NCBI GenBank assembly: GCA_036375875.1
Contig: DASVBK010000233.1
Location: 1-8,511 of the forward strand
DNA length: 8,511 bases
Reading direction: 5' to 3'
Source: Prado023 sp036375875
GTDB taxonomy: Bacteria > Actinomycetota > Actinomycetes > S36-B12 > CAIYMF01
This document shows positions 1 to 5,891 of this stretch, piece after piece. The notes beneath the pieces are model-generated. The model made no database searches. It saw nothing but the letters and a program-made list of their open reading frames with translations, and was not told the origin of the DNA. The position numbers were made by a program, and so were the translations under genes. The stretch's first letter is position 1. Each line of letters opens with the position of its first letter.

Positions 1-1
1 C

Positions 2-385
2 CTGCTCGACGACCTGCAGGTCGACGGCTGGACGCTGCCGGCCGGCTCCATCGTGGTGGCGCTGCCCTGGTCGCTGCACCGCGACCCCCGCTGGTGGGCT
101 GACGCCCGCTCGTTCCGGCCCAGCCGCTGGCTCGACGCCGAAGGCCGGTTCGACGAGACGGCACCGCGGCAGCCGCGCGGCGCGTGGTTCCCGTTCGGGT
201 TCGGGGCGCGGCGCTGCATCGGTGACCAGTTCGCGTGGTTGGAGGCGACCCTGGTGCTCGCGACCCTCGCGGCCCGCTTCGCGCCGACCGCCGCACCCGG
301 CCACGGCACGGTCGCCGTGCATCCCGCAGTCACCCTGCGCCCCGAGGGCGGTATGCCCATGGTGCTGGAGCCACGCGGGCAGTGA
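2..385 (+). CDS. Cytochrome P450, C-terminal part (cut by window start)
   Basis: This is the last ~127 residues of a haem-thiolate monooxygenase; the gene begins left of the window. The signature loop FPFGFGARRCIG fits FxxGxRxCxG, with the haem-ligand Cys encoded at 215-217, and is followed by the usual L-helix start (FAWLEATLVLATLAARF). Upstream are the HRDPRWWADARSF segment and FRPSRWL, the counterpart of the P450 'PERF' region. The ExxR motif and oxygen-binding I helix lie outside the window. The segment before the Cys loop resembles the class E-like bacterial P450s (CYP102/CYP110-like), an impression from motif spacing only. The substrate cannot be told. The reading frame is open from base 2 to a TGA at 383-385, with no sign of damage. 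The next gene is convergent, so this is the 3' end of its transcript. The family call is secure; the subfamily is not. Confidence 0.93.
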   Translation: MLDDLQVDGWTLPAGSIVVALPWSLHRDPRWWADARSFRPSRWLDAEGRFDETAPRQPRGAWFPFGFGARRCIGDQFAWLEATLVLATLAARFAPTAAPGHGTVAVHPAVTLRPEGGMPMVLEPRGQ

Positions 386-393
386 GGCAGCAG

Positions 394-433
394 CCGCGGG
401 GCCGCCGGGCCGCGAGGGCCCTGGGAACCGCGG
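394..433 (+). terminator. Possible hairpin terminator after the P450 gene
   Basis: Nine bases after the P450 stop, CCGCGG (394-399) can pair with CCGCGG (428-433), enclosing a second stem GGGCC (407-411) / GGCCC (417-421) with a 5-nt loop. There is no T-run. The position between two convergent genes fits a terminator, but short GC stems are frequent by chance at this base composition. Confidence 0.28.
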
Positions 434-487
434 ACCTCACCATTGCTGTCTGCCACCCCCCGAAAGGATGACCCACGCCCGACGGCT

Positions 488-709
488 CTAGAGCTTGGTC
501 ATCTTGCGGAACGGCGTCGTGATCCAAACCGCCTTACCCATGAAGTCGACCGTCACCCCGCCCGGGTCCACTCCCACGACTCGACCCAACCCATACGAGT
601 CGTGCGAGACCCGGTCGTCGACCGCGTAGGTCTCGATCACCGGCGCGGGCCGAGGCTTGAAGGGGCTGGTGTCGTGACGCGGACGTGGATCTCCAGAGGA
701 TGTTGTCAC
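488..709 (-). CDS. Conserved small actinobacterial protein (73 aa), unknown function
   Basis: The 73-residue product ends DFMGKAVWITTPFRKMTKL, and its core AVDDRVSHDSYGLGRVVGVD resembles a short protein family I recall as widespread in actinobacteria, commonly annotated as hypothetical. The core reads as small beta-strands: a 'D-x-V-x-H-x-x-Y-G-x-G' turn followed by V-rich strands, similar in flavour to the CarD/TRCF-type or SH3-like barrels. That likeness is an impression, not a domain assignment. The N-terminal ~25 residues are polar and proline-rich (SPFKPRPAP), probably disordered. The GTG at 709 was chosen because family members, as I recall them, carry this SPF-x-PRPAP stretch. An internal GTG at 640 would give 50 residues. 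No Shine-Dalgarno is visible at 709, but CATACT lies 5 nt upstream, so a leaderless mRNA is possible. The much longer open frame upstream of 709 in this phase is non-coding shadow of the FUSC gene. The gene is convergent to the P450. Confidence 0.75.
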   Translation of the reverse strand: MTTSSGDPRPRHDTSPFKPRPAPVIETYAVDDRVSHDSYGLGRVVGVDPGGVTVDFMGKAVWITTPFRKMTKL

Positions 710-939
710 ACCCCAGTATGCGCGCCGGGGAGCTGCGCCGGGACTCCTCGGCAGGGCACCGGGGGGCTCAGGCGCGAGGAGCCACCGCGTCCAGGGCCGT
801 CCATCCTCGACTGGGTCGACCTGTCGGTGCGGGCCGTGCTGGTGCTCGTGGGCTGGGCGGTGCACGAGGACCAGGCCGTCCGGGCGCGGCAGGTGGGACG
901 GTGACGGCCCGCGCGCCCCTGACCGCACCGGCCGCGCTC

Positions 940-953
940 CCGGTCGTGACCGG
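940..953. promoter_or_regulatory. Inverted repeat upstream of the FUSC gene (possible operator)
   Basis: CCGGTC-GT-GACCGG is a perfect 6+6 inverted repeat with a 2-bp centre, 60 bp before the ATG at 1013. Its size and symmetry suit a dimeric repressor (TetR/MarR/GntR type), and efflux genes are often controlled this way. No regulator gene is adjacent and no -35/-10 pair is evident, so function is inferred only from symmetry and position. Confidence 0.25.
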
Positions 954-994
954 CGCCCCCCGGAACGCTGCCTCGGCTGTCGACGGCGGCCTCG

Positions 995-1010
995 GCTGGT
1001 CATGATCAGC
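995..1010. promoter_or_regulatory. Near-palindrome directly before the FUSC start
   Basis: GCTGGTCATGATCAGC is symmetric at 14 of 16 positions around the central TCATGA and ends 2 bp before the ATG at 1013. It may be an operator or an RNA hairpin masking the start. It would lie in a 5' leader if translation truly begins at the downstream ATG at 1052. Confidence 0.25.
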
Positions 1011-1012
1011 GC

Positions 1013-3049
1013 ATGGGCTACGTGCGCACGCTCTGGGGCAGCGTCGCCGCCATGGACCGGACCAAGATCCGGCGCTGGTCTGCGGTGCGCCGCGGGGTCC
1101 TGGTGCCCGTGACCATGGTTGCCGGGACGGTGCTGGTCGATGCCGAGACGGGCGCGCTCGCGGGGATGTCCGCCCTGTTCGTGGGCTTGCAGGAGCGCAA
1201 TGCCTCGGCCAGCTACACCTCGCGGGTGATGGGCGTCCAGTCGGTCGTCTTCGCGGGGGTGGTGCTCGTCGCCGGGTCGTTGTCGCAGGTCCAGGCGATC
1301 CCCGTCGCGCTGTTGACCCTCACCGCCGTCGCGGCTGGGCTGGTCGCCTTCCGGGACAAGGCGATGAGCCGGATGTTCGGCGACGTGATGCCGATCGCCG
1401 CCTTCCTCGGGCTTTCCGTGGTGGATCCCCGGGAGTCCGTCGTGATGTCCGTCGCCGTGCTGCTCGGCGGGCTCAGCCAGGCCCTGCTGGCCCGGCTGTC
1501 GGTGCGCTTCGAGGGCGACCTGATGGAGCGTCGCCCGGTGGCCGCGGCGCTGGTGGCGGTCGCCGACCACCTCGATGACGCGCTGGCCCGGCGCCTCAGC
1601 ACCACCGGGAGGGCCGCCGAGGAGCGGCTGCTGACCGCCCTCGGCGTTCTGGACGCCTCGGACCTGGTCGCGGACCGTCGGCGGAACCTGCGCGCGCTGC
1701 TGACCGATGCCGAGCTCCTGCGCCAGGAGGCCGCGGCAATCCGGATGCGCCGTGCGATCGACATGCCGGTGGGTGTCGAGGACCAGATCGAGGGGGGACT
1801 GGCCACTGCCTCGCGCGCGCTGCGCACCGTGGCCATCGCGCTGACCAGCGTGGGCATCCCGGGCCGCTACGACTACACCGCCGAGGCAGCGCTGGCTGAC
1901 CTGTATCCGTGCCGCCAGGAGGCCGAGGCGGTCGTCCGGGACCGGGCCGCGGACCCCACGGCACGCGCGGTCTCGCGCCGGGTGCTCCGCCTGTACCGGC
2001 ACACCGCTGCCCTGGTCGAGGCCAGGGCGGACCGCAGCGAGGACCGTGCCCGACGCGTCGGCGAGGGCCTGCTGGGCCACCTGCTGCATCCGGGCCGTCG
2101 CGACCTCGTCGTCGGGCTCCGGCTCGGGGCCGCCACCCTCATCAGCTTCGCCGTGGCCTTCGCGTTCCACCTGCCGCACGGGGCGTGGGTGGCCTCCACG
2201 ACCGTCTCCCTGCTCCGCCCGGACTGGCGGGCCCTGACGACCGACACGGTCGCGCGTTCCCTGGGGACGGCCGCCGCGGCCGCGCTCACCCTGCCGCTGG
2301 TGTGGGCGGCCGGCGGTCACGCCTCGCTGGAGATGCTGCTGATCCTCGTGCTGTCCACCGCCACCTACGTCATCGCGACGGTCAACGAGGGTCTCTACGT
2401 GATGACCACCGCGATGGTGGTGCTGTTCTCCCGATCGATCCTCGGGGACGATCCGCTGCATGCGGCCGCGTCGCGGGTGCTCGACGTCGCCGTGGGCGCA
2501 GCCATCGCGGTCGTGTTCCTCGTGCTCATCCCGGTCAGCCACGGCCGGCGGCTGGCCAAGGACCTCGCGGCCTACTCCGAGGCGGCCGGGGCGTGGCTGG
2601 TGGCCGTCGCGGAACTGGCCTCGGGGGCCAACCCCCGGCGGGAGAAGGCGCTGCGCCGTGAGATGCGCGAGGCCCGGGTGCTCGTCCAGCACGGCATCGA
2701 GCTGCGCACGATCGAGCCGTACGGCGGCGGCATGTCGGCCCGCCACGCCGAGCAGCTGTTCAGCCAGGTGCACGAAGCTGCCCGCTCAGCGGCGGCCGCG
2801 GAGCGGGCGCTCAAGCACGGTCAGGCCACCGGCCCGGGATCGGAGGTGCTCGCGCTCGATGCCGCGGCCATGCTCCAGCTGCTCGCGCTTGGCCTGCGCG
2901 GCGACCCGCTGCGCCACCCCCCGCCGAACCCGCCCGCCGTCCCAGTGGAACCGGAGGACATCGTCATGCTGCTGCTGCACCGCACCGACGACCTCGCCCA
3001 TGCTGCCGTCGCCTCCCTCAGCGCGACGTCGACGCCGACGCCCGCGTGA
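1013..3049 (+). CDS. FUSC-family inner-membrane protein, predicted solute or aromatic-acid exporter
   Basis: This 678-residue membrane protein has the two-half layout of the fusaric-acid-resistance/aromatic acid exporter (FUSC) superfamily. The N-terminal hydrophobic block (about 28-160) holds roughly four to six helices. A long, charged, helical cytoplasmic region follows (about 163-362). A second hydrophobic block (about 364-508) carries the FUSC_2-like signature: W392-V-A-S-T-T-V-S-L-L-R-P-D-W405, then TVARSLGTA at 412-420. A soluble C-terminal helical tail (about 509-678) ends in a proline-rich stretch and a last helix. Members export aromatic carboxylates or other amphipathic compounds; the substrate here cannot be read from sequence. 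ATG at 1013 is taken as start but has no clear ribosome site. ATG at 1052 (MDRTKIRRWSAVRRG) is preceded at some distance by GGGGCAG and is a credible alternative. The gene stands alone on its strand, convergent to the kinase gene. GC-rich codon use is uniform and no frameshift is seen. Confidence 0.85.
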   Translation: MGYVRTLWGSVAAMDRTKIRRWSAVRRGVLVPVTMVAGTVLVDAETGALAGMSALFVGLQERNASASYTSRVMGVQSVVFAGVVLVAGSLSQVQAIPVALLTLTAVAAGLVAFRDKAMSRMFGDVMPIAAFLGLSVVDPRESVVMSVAVLLGGLSQALLARLSVRFEGDLMERRPVAAALVAVADHLDDALARRLSTTGRAAEERLLTALGVLDASDLVADRRRNLRALLTDAELLRQEAAAIRMRRAIDMPVGVEDQIEGGLATASRALRTVAIALTSVGIPGRYDYTAEAALADLYPCRQEAEAVVRDRAADPTARAVSRRVLRLYRHTAALVEARADRSEDRARRVGEGLLGHLLHPGRRDLVVGLRLGAATLISFAVAFAFHLPHGAWVASTTVSLLRPDWRALTTDTVARSLGTAAAAALTLPLVWAAGGHASLEMLLILVLSTATYVIATVNEGLYVMTTAMVVLFSRSILGDDPLHAAASRVLDVAVGAAIAVVFLVLIPVSHGRRLAKDLAAYSEAAGAWLVAVAELASGANPRREKALRREMREARVLVQHGIELRTIEPYGGGMSARHAEQLFSQVHEAARSAAAAERALKHGQATGPGSEVLALDAAAMLQLLALGLRGDPLRHPPPNPPAVPVEPEDIVMLLLHRTDDLAHAAVASLSATSTPTPA

Positions 3050-3062
3050 GGGCCCCCGCCGA

Positions 3063-3094
3063 CCACGTGCCCCGGGCCCGGCCTCGGCGCGTGG
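3063..3094. terminator. Hairpin between convergent FUSC and kinase genes
   Basis: CCACGTGCC (3063-3071) pairs with GGCGCGTGG (3086-3094) over 9 bp with one T-G wobble. The 14-nt loop itself contains CCGGGCCCGG. It begins 13 bases after the FUSC stop and lies 52 bases beyond the kinase stop on the other strand, so it could serve both transcripts. There is no T-run. Confidence 0.4.
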
Positions 3095-3146
3095 ATGGCC
3101 TGCAGCCCGGCAGCCTGCCACCCAGAGGCCGATCGCACGTCCGTGG

Positions 3147-4511
3147 CTAGTCGGACGGCTCGCCCGCCGCGGGGAGCTCCACCCAGAAGGTGGCCCCCTG
3201 CCCGGGGGGGCTCTCGACCCCGACTGTGCCGCCGTGGGCGTGCACGATGGCCGAGGCGATCGCGAGGCCGAGGCCGCTTCCTCCTGAGGCACGCGCTCGG
3301 GCGACATCGGCCCGGTAGAAGCGGTCGAAGACCCTGGGCAGGTCATCGGGGGCGATGCCCGGGCCGTGGTCGGCGACCTCGACTCGGACCCTGGCCAGGT
3401 GCTGGATCACCCTCAGGTCGATGGCGGTGCCCGGCGGCGTGTGGCGCAGCGCGTTGGTGGTGAGGGCGGCGAACACCTGGGTGAGGCGGTCGCGGTCGCC
3501 GGTGACGATGGCCGACTCGGGCACGTCGACCGACACGACGCGCTCGGGCTCGATCACCTGCAGGTCGCCGGCGAGGTCGGTGACGATGTCGACGACGTTC
3601 ACCGGGCCGGTGACCTGCAGCGGGCCCCGGTCCATCTGGGCCAGCAGCAGCAGGTCCTCGACCAGTCGGCCCATGCGGTCGGCCTCGTGCTTGATCCGGC
3701 GCATCGCGTCCTCGGTGCTCGCCTCGTCGGCCAGCCCGCCAGCCCCGTGGAGCGCCGCGTAGCCCTTGAGGGTGACCAGCGGGGTGCGCAGCTCATGGGA
3801 GGCGTCGGCGACGAACTGGCGCAGCTGGGCCTGGGTGGCCTCGTTGGACTCGACCAGCTGGTTGAACGCCGTTCCGAGGTCCTGGGCCTCGGTCCCGGCG
3901 GGGAAGGCCTCCACCCGCTGGCTGGAGTCTCCGGCGGTGATCGACCGGGCCACCCGGGTCACCCGCAGGATCGGGTCCAGTCCCAACCGGCGCATCCACC
4001 AGAACACCAGCGCGATGACGCCCAGCAGGGCGGCGCCGACGATCAGCAACGTGGTCCGCAGCCCGGCCAGCGCACTGTCGATGTCGGCCATGGAGCGGCC
4101 CAGGACGAGCGTGCCACCCGAGGGCAGGGTGCTGGTCACGAGGCGCATGCGCTGCGCCTCGCCGCCGGTCGCGGGGACGGTGGCCGGCGAGGTGGGCGGG
4201 TCGGCAGGGTCGAGCACGGGCGTGAGCCCCGGATCGGTGGCGGGGGTGTCGAGCGTGGTCAGCCGCTCAGGGGTCAGCAGGCCCAGGTACAGGTCTGCCA
4301 TCCCCCGCGCGCGCCGCGGCTGCCCGACCTCCCCCTGGGACGTCGTGCCGCCGGCGACCACGGCAGCGGCATTCACGACCTGCCGGCCCATCCGCTCGTC
4401 GAGCTGCCTGACGAGGAAGCCCTGCTGGATGTTGAGGATCAGCAGGCCGGCGAGGACCAGCAGGCCGGCGATGATCCCGAGGCCCGCCAGCATCCGAGCC
4501 TGCAACGACAT
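3147..4511 (-). CDS. Two-component sensor histidine kinase (HAMP, HisKA, HATPase)
   Basis: This is a 454-residue orthodox class I sensor kinase. TM1 lies at about 8-28, followed by an extracytoplasmic sensor region of ~120 residues (about 31-150) with a Pro/Thr-rich segment at 89-115 and no domain I recognise. TM2 (about 152-172) leads to a HAMP linker (about 173-227). The HisKA dimerisation helix has the H-box ASHELRTPL with phospho-acceptor H239. The ATPase domain has the N-box TTNALRHTP (N353), G1 box DHGPGIA (381-387), F-box FDRFYR (395-400) and G2 box GGSGLGLA (410-417). All motifs are complete, so kinase activity is expected. The start ATG overlaps the regulator's TGA by one base (TGATG), which implies translational coupling and a cognate pair. 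Layout resembles the MprB/TrcS/CutS-like actinobacterial kinases, but orthology was not established. The signal is unknown; the divergent redox cluster suggests an envelope or redox cue. Confidence 0.95.
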   Translation of the reverse strand: MSLQARMLAGLGIIAGLLVLAGLLILNIQQGFLVRQLDERMGRQVVNAAAVVAGGTTSQGEVGQPRRARGMADLYLGLLTPERLTTLDTPATDPGLTPVLDPADPPTSPATVPATGGEAQRMRLVTSTLPSGGTLVLGRSMADIDSALAGLRTTLLIVGAALLGVIALVFWWMRRLGLDPILRVTRVARSITAGDSSQRVEAFPAGTEAQDLGTAFNQLVESNEATQAQLRQFVADASHELRTPLVTLKGYAALHGAGGLADEASTEDAMRRIKHEADRMGRLVEDLLLLAQMDRGPLQVTGPVNVVDIVTDLAGDLQVIEPERVVSVDVPESAIVTGDRDRLTQVFAALTTNALRHTPPGTAIDLRVIQHLARVRVEVADHGPGIAPDDLPRVFDRFYRADVARARASGGSGLGLAIASAIVHAHGGTVGVESPPGQGATFWVELPAAGEPSD

Positions 4512-5203
4512 CAGGGCTCCCGGACGCTGTAGCCGACGCCGCGGACGGTGTGGATGAGCTTCGGCTCGGTGGAATCGACCTTCCTGCGCAGGTTGCGGAT
4601 GAAGGACTCGATGATGCTGGACTCGCCGTTGAAGTCGTACTGCCACACCGAGTCGAGGATCTGCTCGCGGGTCACGACCCGGCCCGCGTTGGCCATCAGC
4701 ACTCGAAGGAGGTTGAACTCGGTCGCGGTGAGGTGGGCCTCCACCGCTCCGCGCCAGACCCGCCGCGACTCCAGGTCCAGCGACAGGTCGGCAACTGCCA
4801 GCCGGGAGACCTCGGAGCCGATGCCCGCACGGCGCAGCGCCACCTGCACCCGGGCCACCAGCTCTTCGAGCTCGAACGGCTTGACGATGTAGTCGTCCCC
4901 CCCGCTGGTGAGGCCCCGCACTCGATCGGTGGTCGCCTGACGGGCGGTCACGAACAGCACGGGGGTGCTCGCCCCGCCGGCGCGGATCCGACGCAGCACC
5001 TCGAAGCCGTCGATGTCGGGGAGCATGACGTCCAGGACGATGACATGCGGCGCGAACCGCCCCGCCTCCTCGACGGCCCGAGTGCCCGAGGTGGCGATCA
5101 GTGTCTCGTAGCCGGCCAGCCGCAGGGCGGCGGAGATCAGGAACGCCACGTTGTCCTCGTCGTCGACGACGAGGACCCGCGGACCCGGATCGGTCGTGCT
5201 CAT
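4511..5203 (-). CDS. OmpR/PhoB-type response regulator
   Basis: This 230-residue DNA-binding regulator is the partner of the downstream kinase. The receiver domain (about 8-122) shows the acidic pair D14-D15, phospho-acceptor D58 in VIVLDVMLPDIDGFEVL, T86 in VLFVTAR and K108 in DDYIVKPF, so every catalytic position is present. After a short linker comes an OmpR/PhoB winged helix (about 134-228) with LTATEFNLLRVL, the recognition-helix region SSIIESFIRNLRRKVD and the closing hairpin IHTVRGVGYSVREP. ATG at 5203 is preceded by GGGAGG at a rather long distance (11 nt). The gene is first in the operon. Family members bind two direct half-sites about 11 bp apart; such a pair (CCTGA, 5267 and 5278) lies 64 bp upstream, so autoregulation and control of the divergent cluster are likely inferences. 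Confidence 0.96.
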   Translation of the reverse strand: MSTTDPGPRVLVVDDEDNVAFLISAALRLAGYETLIATSGTRAVEEAGRFAPHVIVLDVMLPDIDGFEVLRRIRAGGASTPVLFVTARQATTDRVRGLTSGGDDYIVKPFELEELVARVQVALRRAGIGSEVSRLAVADLSLDLESRRVWRGAVEAHLTATEFNLLRVLMANAGRVVTREQILDSVWQYDFNGESSIIESFIRNLRRKVDSTEPKLIHTVRGVGYSVREP

Positions 5204-5383
5204 GGTGCGCCCAGCCTCCCACAACGTCCCGGCGCATCCGGCGGATCGCAGCGCCTGCGGCTGACGCCTGACAACCCCCTGAACCGATCTCCAGCAAATC
5301 GCCAGAATCCGTCCCTTTCGCCTGCAGGCGCGATCGGCAGCATGACGCGTGGACGACCCCACCACACGACAAGGAGCACCACC
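5204..5383. promoter_or_regulatory. Divergent promoter region between regulator and secreted-protein genes
   Basis: This 180-bp intergenic region must drive both the leftward regulator-kinase operon and the rightward secreted-protein gene. It contains CCTGA at 5267-5271 and 5278-5282 (TCAGG on the - strand) exactly 11 bp apart, with a third CTGA at 5261. This matches the spacing of OmpR-family tandem sites. A perfect 12-bp palindrome, CGCCTGCAGGCG, lies at 5319-5330. A good ribosome site, AAGGAG (5371-5376), precedes the ATG at 5384. I found no persuasive -35/-10 pair in either direction. Confidence 0.6.
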
Positions 5384-5788
5384 ATGAGGATCCACCGGAT
5401 CGCCACCACCGCCGCTGCGGGCCTGACCGCAGCAGCCATCGTGACGCTGGGAGCGGGTGCCGCCACCGCGGCAACCGCCGAGCCGTGCCCCGGCACCGGG
5501 CCCGCCGCCTCCCTGCCTGCCGCCCAGCACGACGCCTTCCTCAAGGAGATGACCGCCCTGAAGGCCAAGCGGGACGCGATCATGAAGAAGTACGGCAAGG
5601 CCGCACCCGCACGCAGGGGCCAGGGCGCTGGCCAGCCCGGTCGCGGCGGGGGCCGTGGGGCCGGCGCGGCGCTGAGCACCAAGCAGCGGACCGCCATGCA
5701 GGCGGAGCTGGCCACGTGGCGGGTGAGTCGCGACGCGCTGTTCGCGAAGTACGGGATCACGCCACGCAACCAGGGCCGCAGCGCCTGA
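5384..5788 (+). CDS. Small secreted protein with two RDA-x4-KYG repeats, unknown function
   Basis: The 134-residue product starts with a classical signal peptide: MRIHR, an Ala-rich hydrophobic core, and AxA-type cleavage options near residues 27-32 (ATAATA before EPCPG). The mature part has a 28-residue unit present twice, at 44-71 and 97-124, aligned without gaps at an offset of 53. Ten positions are identical (L, Q, A, E, R-D-A, K-Y-G). Each unit looks like an amphipathic helix ending in KYG. A Gly/Arg-rich linker (about 78-96) joins them. The single cysteine (C35) sits at the mature N-terminus without a lipobox. AAGGAG lies 7 nt before the ATG. I do not recognise the family. By size, secretion, helical repeats and a divergent two-component system it is reminiscent of Spy/CpxP-type envelope proteins, but I see no LTxxQ motif. 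A role as envelope stress, metal-binding or sensor-accessory protein is inference. Confidence 0.85.
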   Translation: MRIHRIATTAAAGLTAAAIVTLGAGAATAATAEPCPGTGPAASLPAAQHDAFLKEMTALKAKRDAIMKKYGKAAPARRGQGAGQPGRGGGRGAGAALSTKQRTAMQAELATWRVSRDALFAKYGITPRNQGRSA

Positions 5789-5796
5789 CCGGGTGA

Positions 5797-5829
5797 GCCC
5801 CGGGAGCGGGCGCGCCCGTCTCCCGGGGC
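5797..5829 (+). terminator. Strong stem-loop after the secreted-protein gene
   Basis: GCCCCGGGAG (5797-5806) and CTCCCGGGGC (5820-5829) are a perfect 10-bp inverted repeat. The interior CGGGCGCGCCCG (5807-5818) is itself self-complementary, extending the stem with one bulged T (5819). It starts 8 bases after the stop codon. No T-run follows, so it may be a partial terminator or an mRNA 3'-end stabiliser rather than an absolute stop. Confidence 0.6.
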
Positions 5830-5837
5830 GAGTCCTT

Positions 5838-5857
5838 GCGGGCCGGCCGTGGCCCGC
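5838..5857 (+). terminator. Second stem-loop, tandem with the first
   Basis: GCGGGCC (5838-5844) and GGCCCGC (5851-5857) form a perfect 7-bp stem with a 6-nt loop, 8 bases after the first hairpin and 34 bases before the polyferredoxin start. Together they make a tandem structure in the leader of the downstream gene. Confidence 0.45.
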
Positions 5858-5891
5858 GCCACCAACACACCGGATCGGAAGAGGAACGCTC

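Larger units (their letters stand above)
710..1012. other. Gap with no convincing gene; coding-like stretch at ~767-904
   Basis: No complete gene with start, ribosome site and recognisable product was found. In the + frame ending with TGA at 902-904, codons from ~767 have strong G/C third positions and give a plausible segment (PSILDWVDLSVRAVLVLVGW), but no ATG or GTG start precedes it in frame. A GTG at 901 overlaps that stop as GTGA and opens a 34-residue frame ending at 1005, also unrecognised. This could be a decayed gene remnant, or chance in high-GC DNA. The stretch must also hold the promoter of the FUSC gene and of the leftward small gene. Two inverted repeats near the FUSC start are listed separately. 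Confidence 0.4.

Noticed and set aside
710..2773. A very long open frame on the - strand running into the small conserved gene
   Set aside because: It is antisense to the FUSC gene, its translation is low-complexity (R, G, H, Q rich) with no domain, and only its last ~73 codons look like protein. It is a high-GC shadow.
3366..4532. Long + strand open frame opposite the kinase
   Set aside because: The translation is a repetitive G/Q/H/D-rich sequence typical of an antisense frame. The - strand kinase with complete motifs explains the region.
4550..5383. Upstream extension of the secreted-protein frame
   Set aside because: It is antisense to the response regulator. The ATG at 5384 has an AAGGAG site and begins a signal peptide, so translation starts there.
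4512..5474. N-terminal extension of the histidine kinase frame upstream of 4511
   Set aside because: It overlaps the response regulator on the same strand in another phase and has no recognisable protein features. The ATG at 4511 forms the TGATG junction and starts directly with a cytoplasmic tail and TM1.
5384..5788. Secreted protein as a lipoprotein because of the cysteine near the mature N-terminus
   Set aside because: The residues before C35 are A-E-P, not a lipobox (L-A/S-G/A-C), so signal peptidase I cleavage is more likely.
5793..5891. Earlier GTG start (5793) for the polyferredoxin
   Set aside because: It would translate through both stem-loops and add 33 residues of R/P/G-rich sequence. 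ATG 5892 has GAGGA at proper spacing and begins a normal N-terminus.
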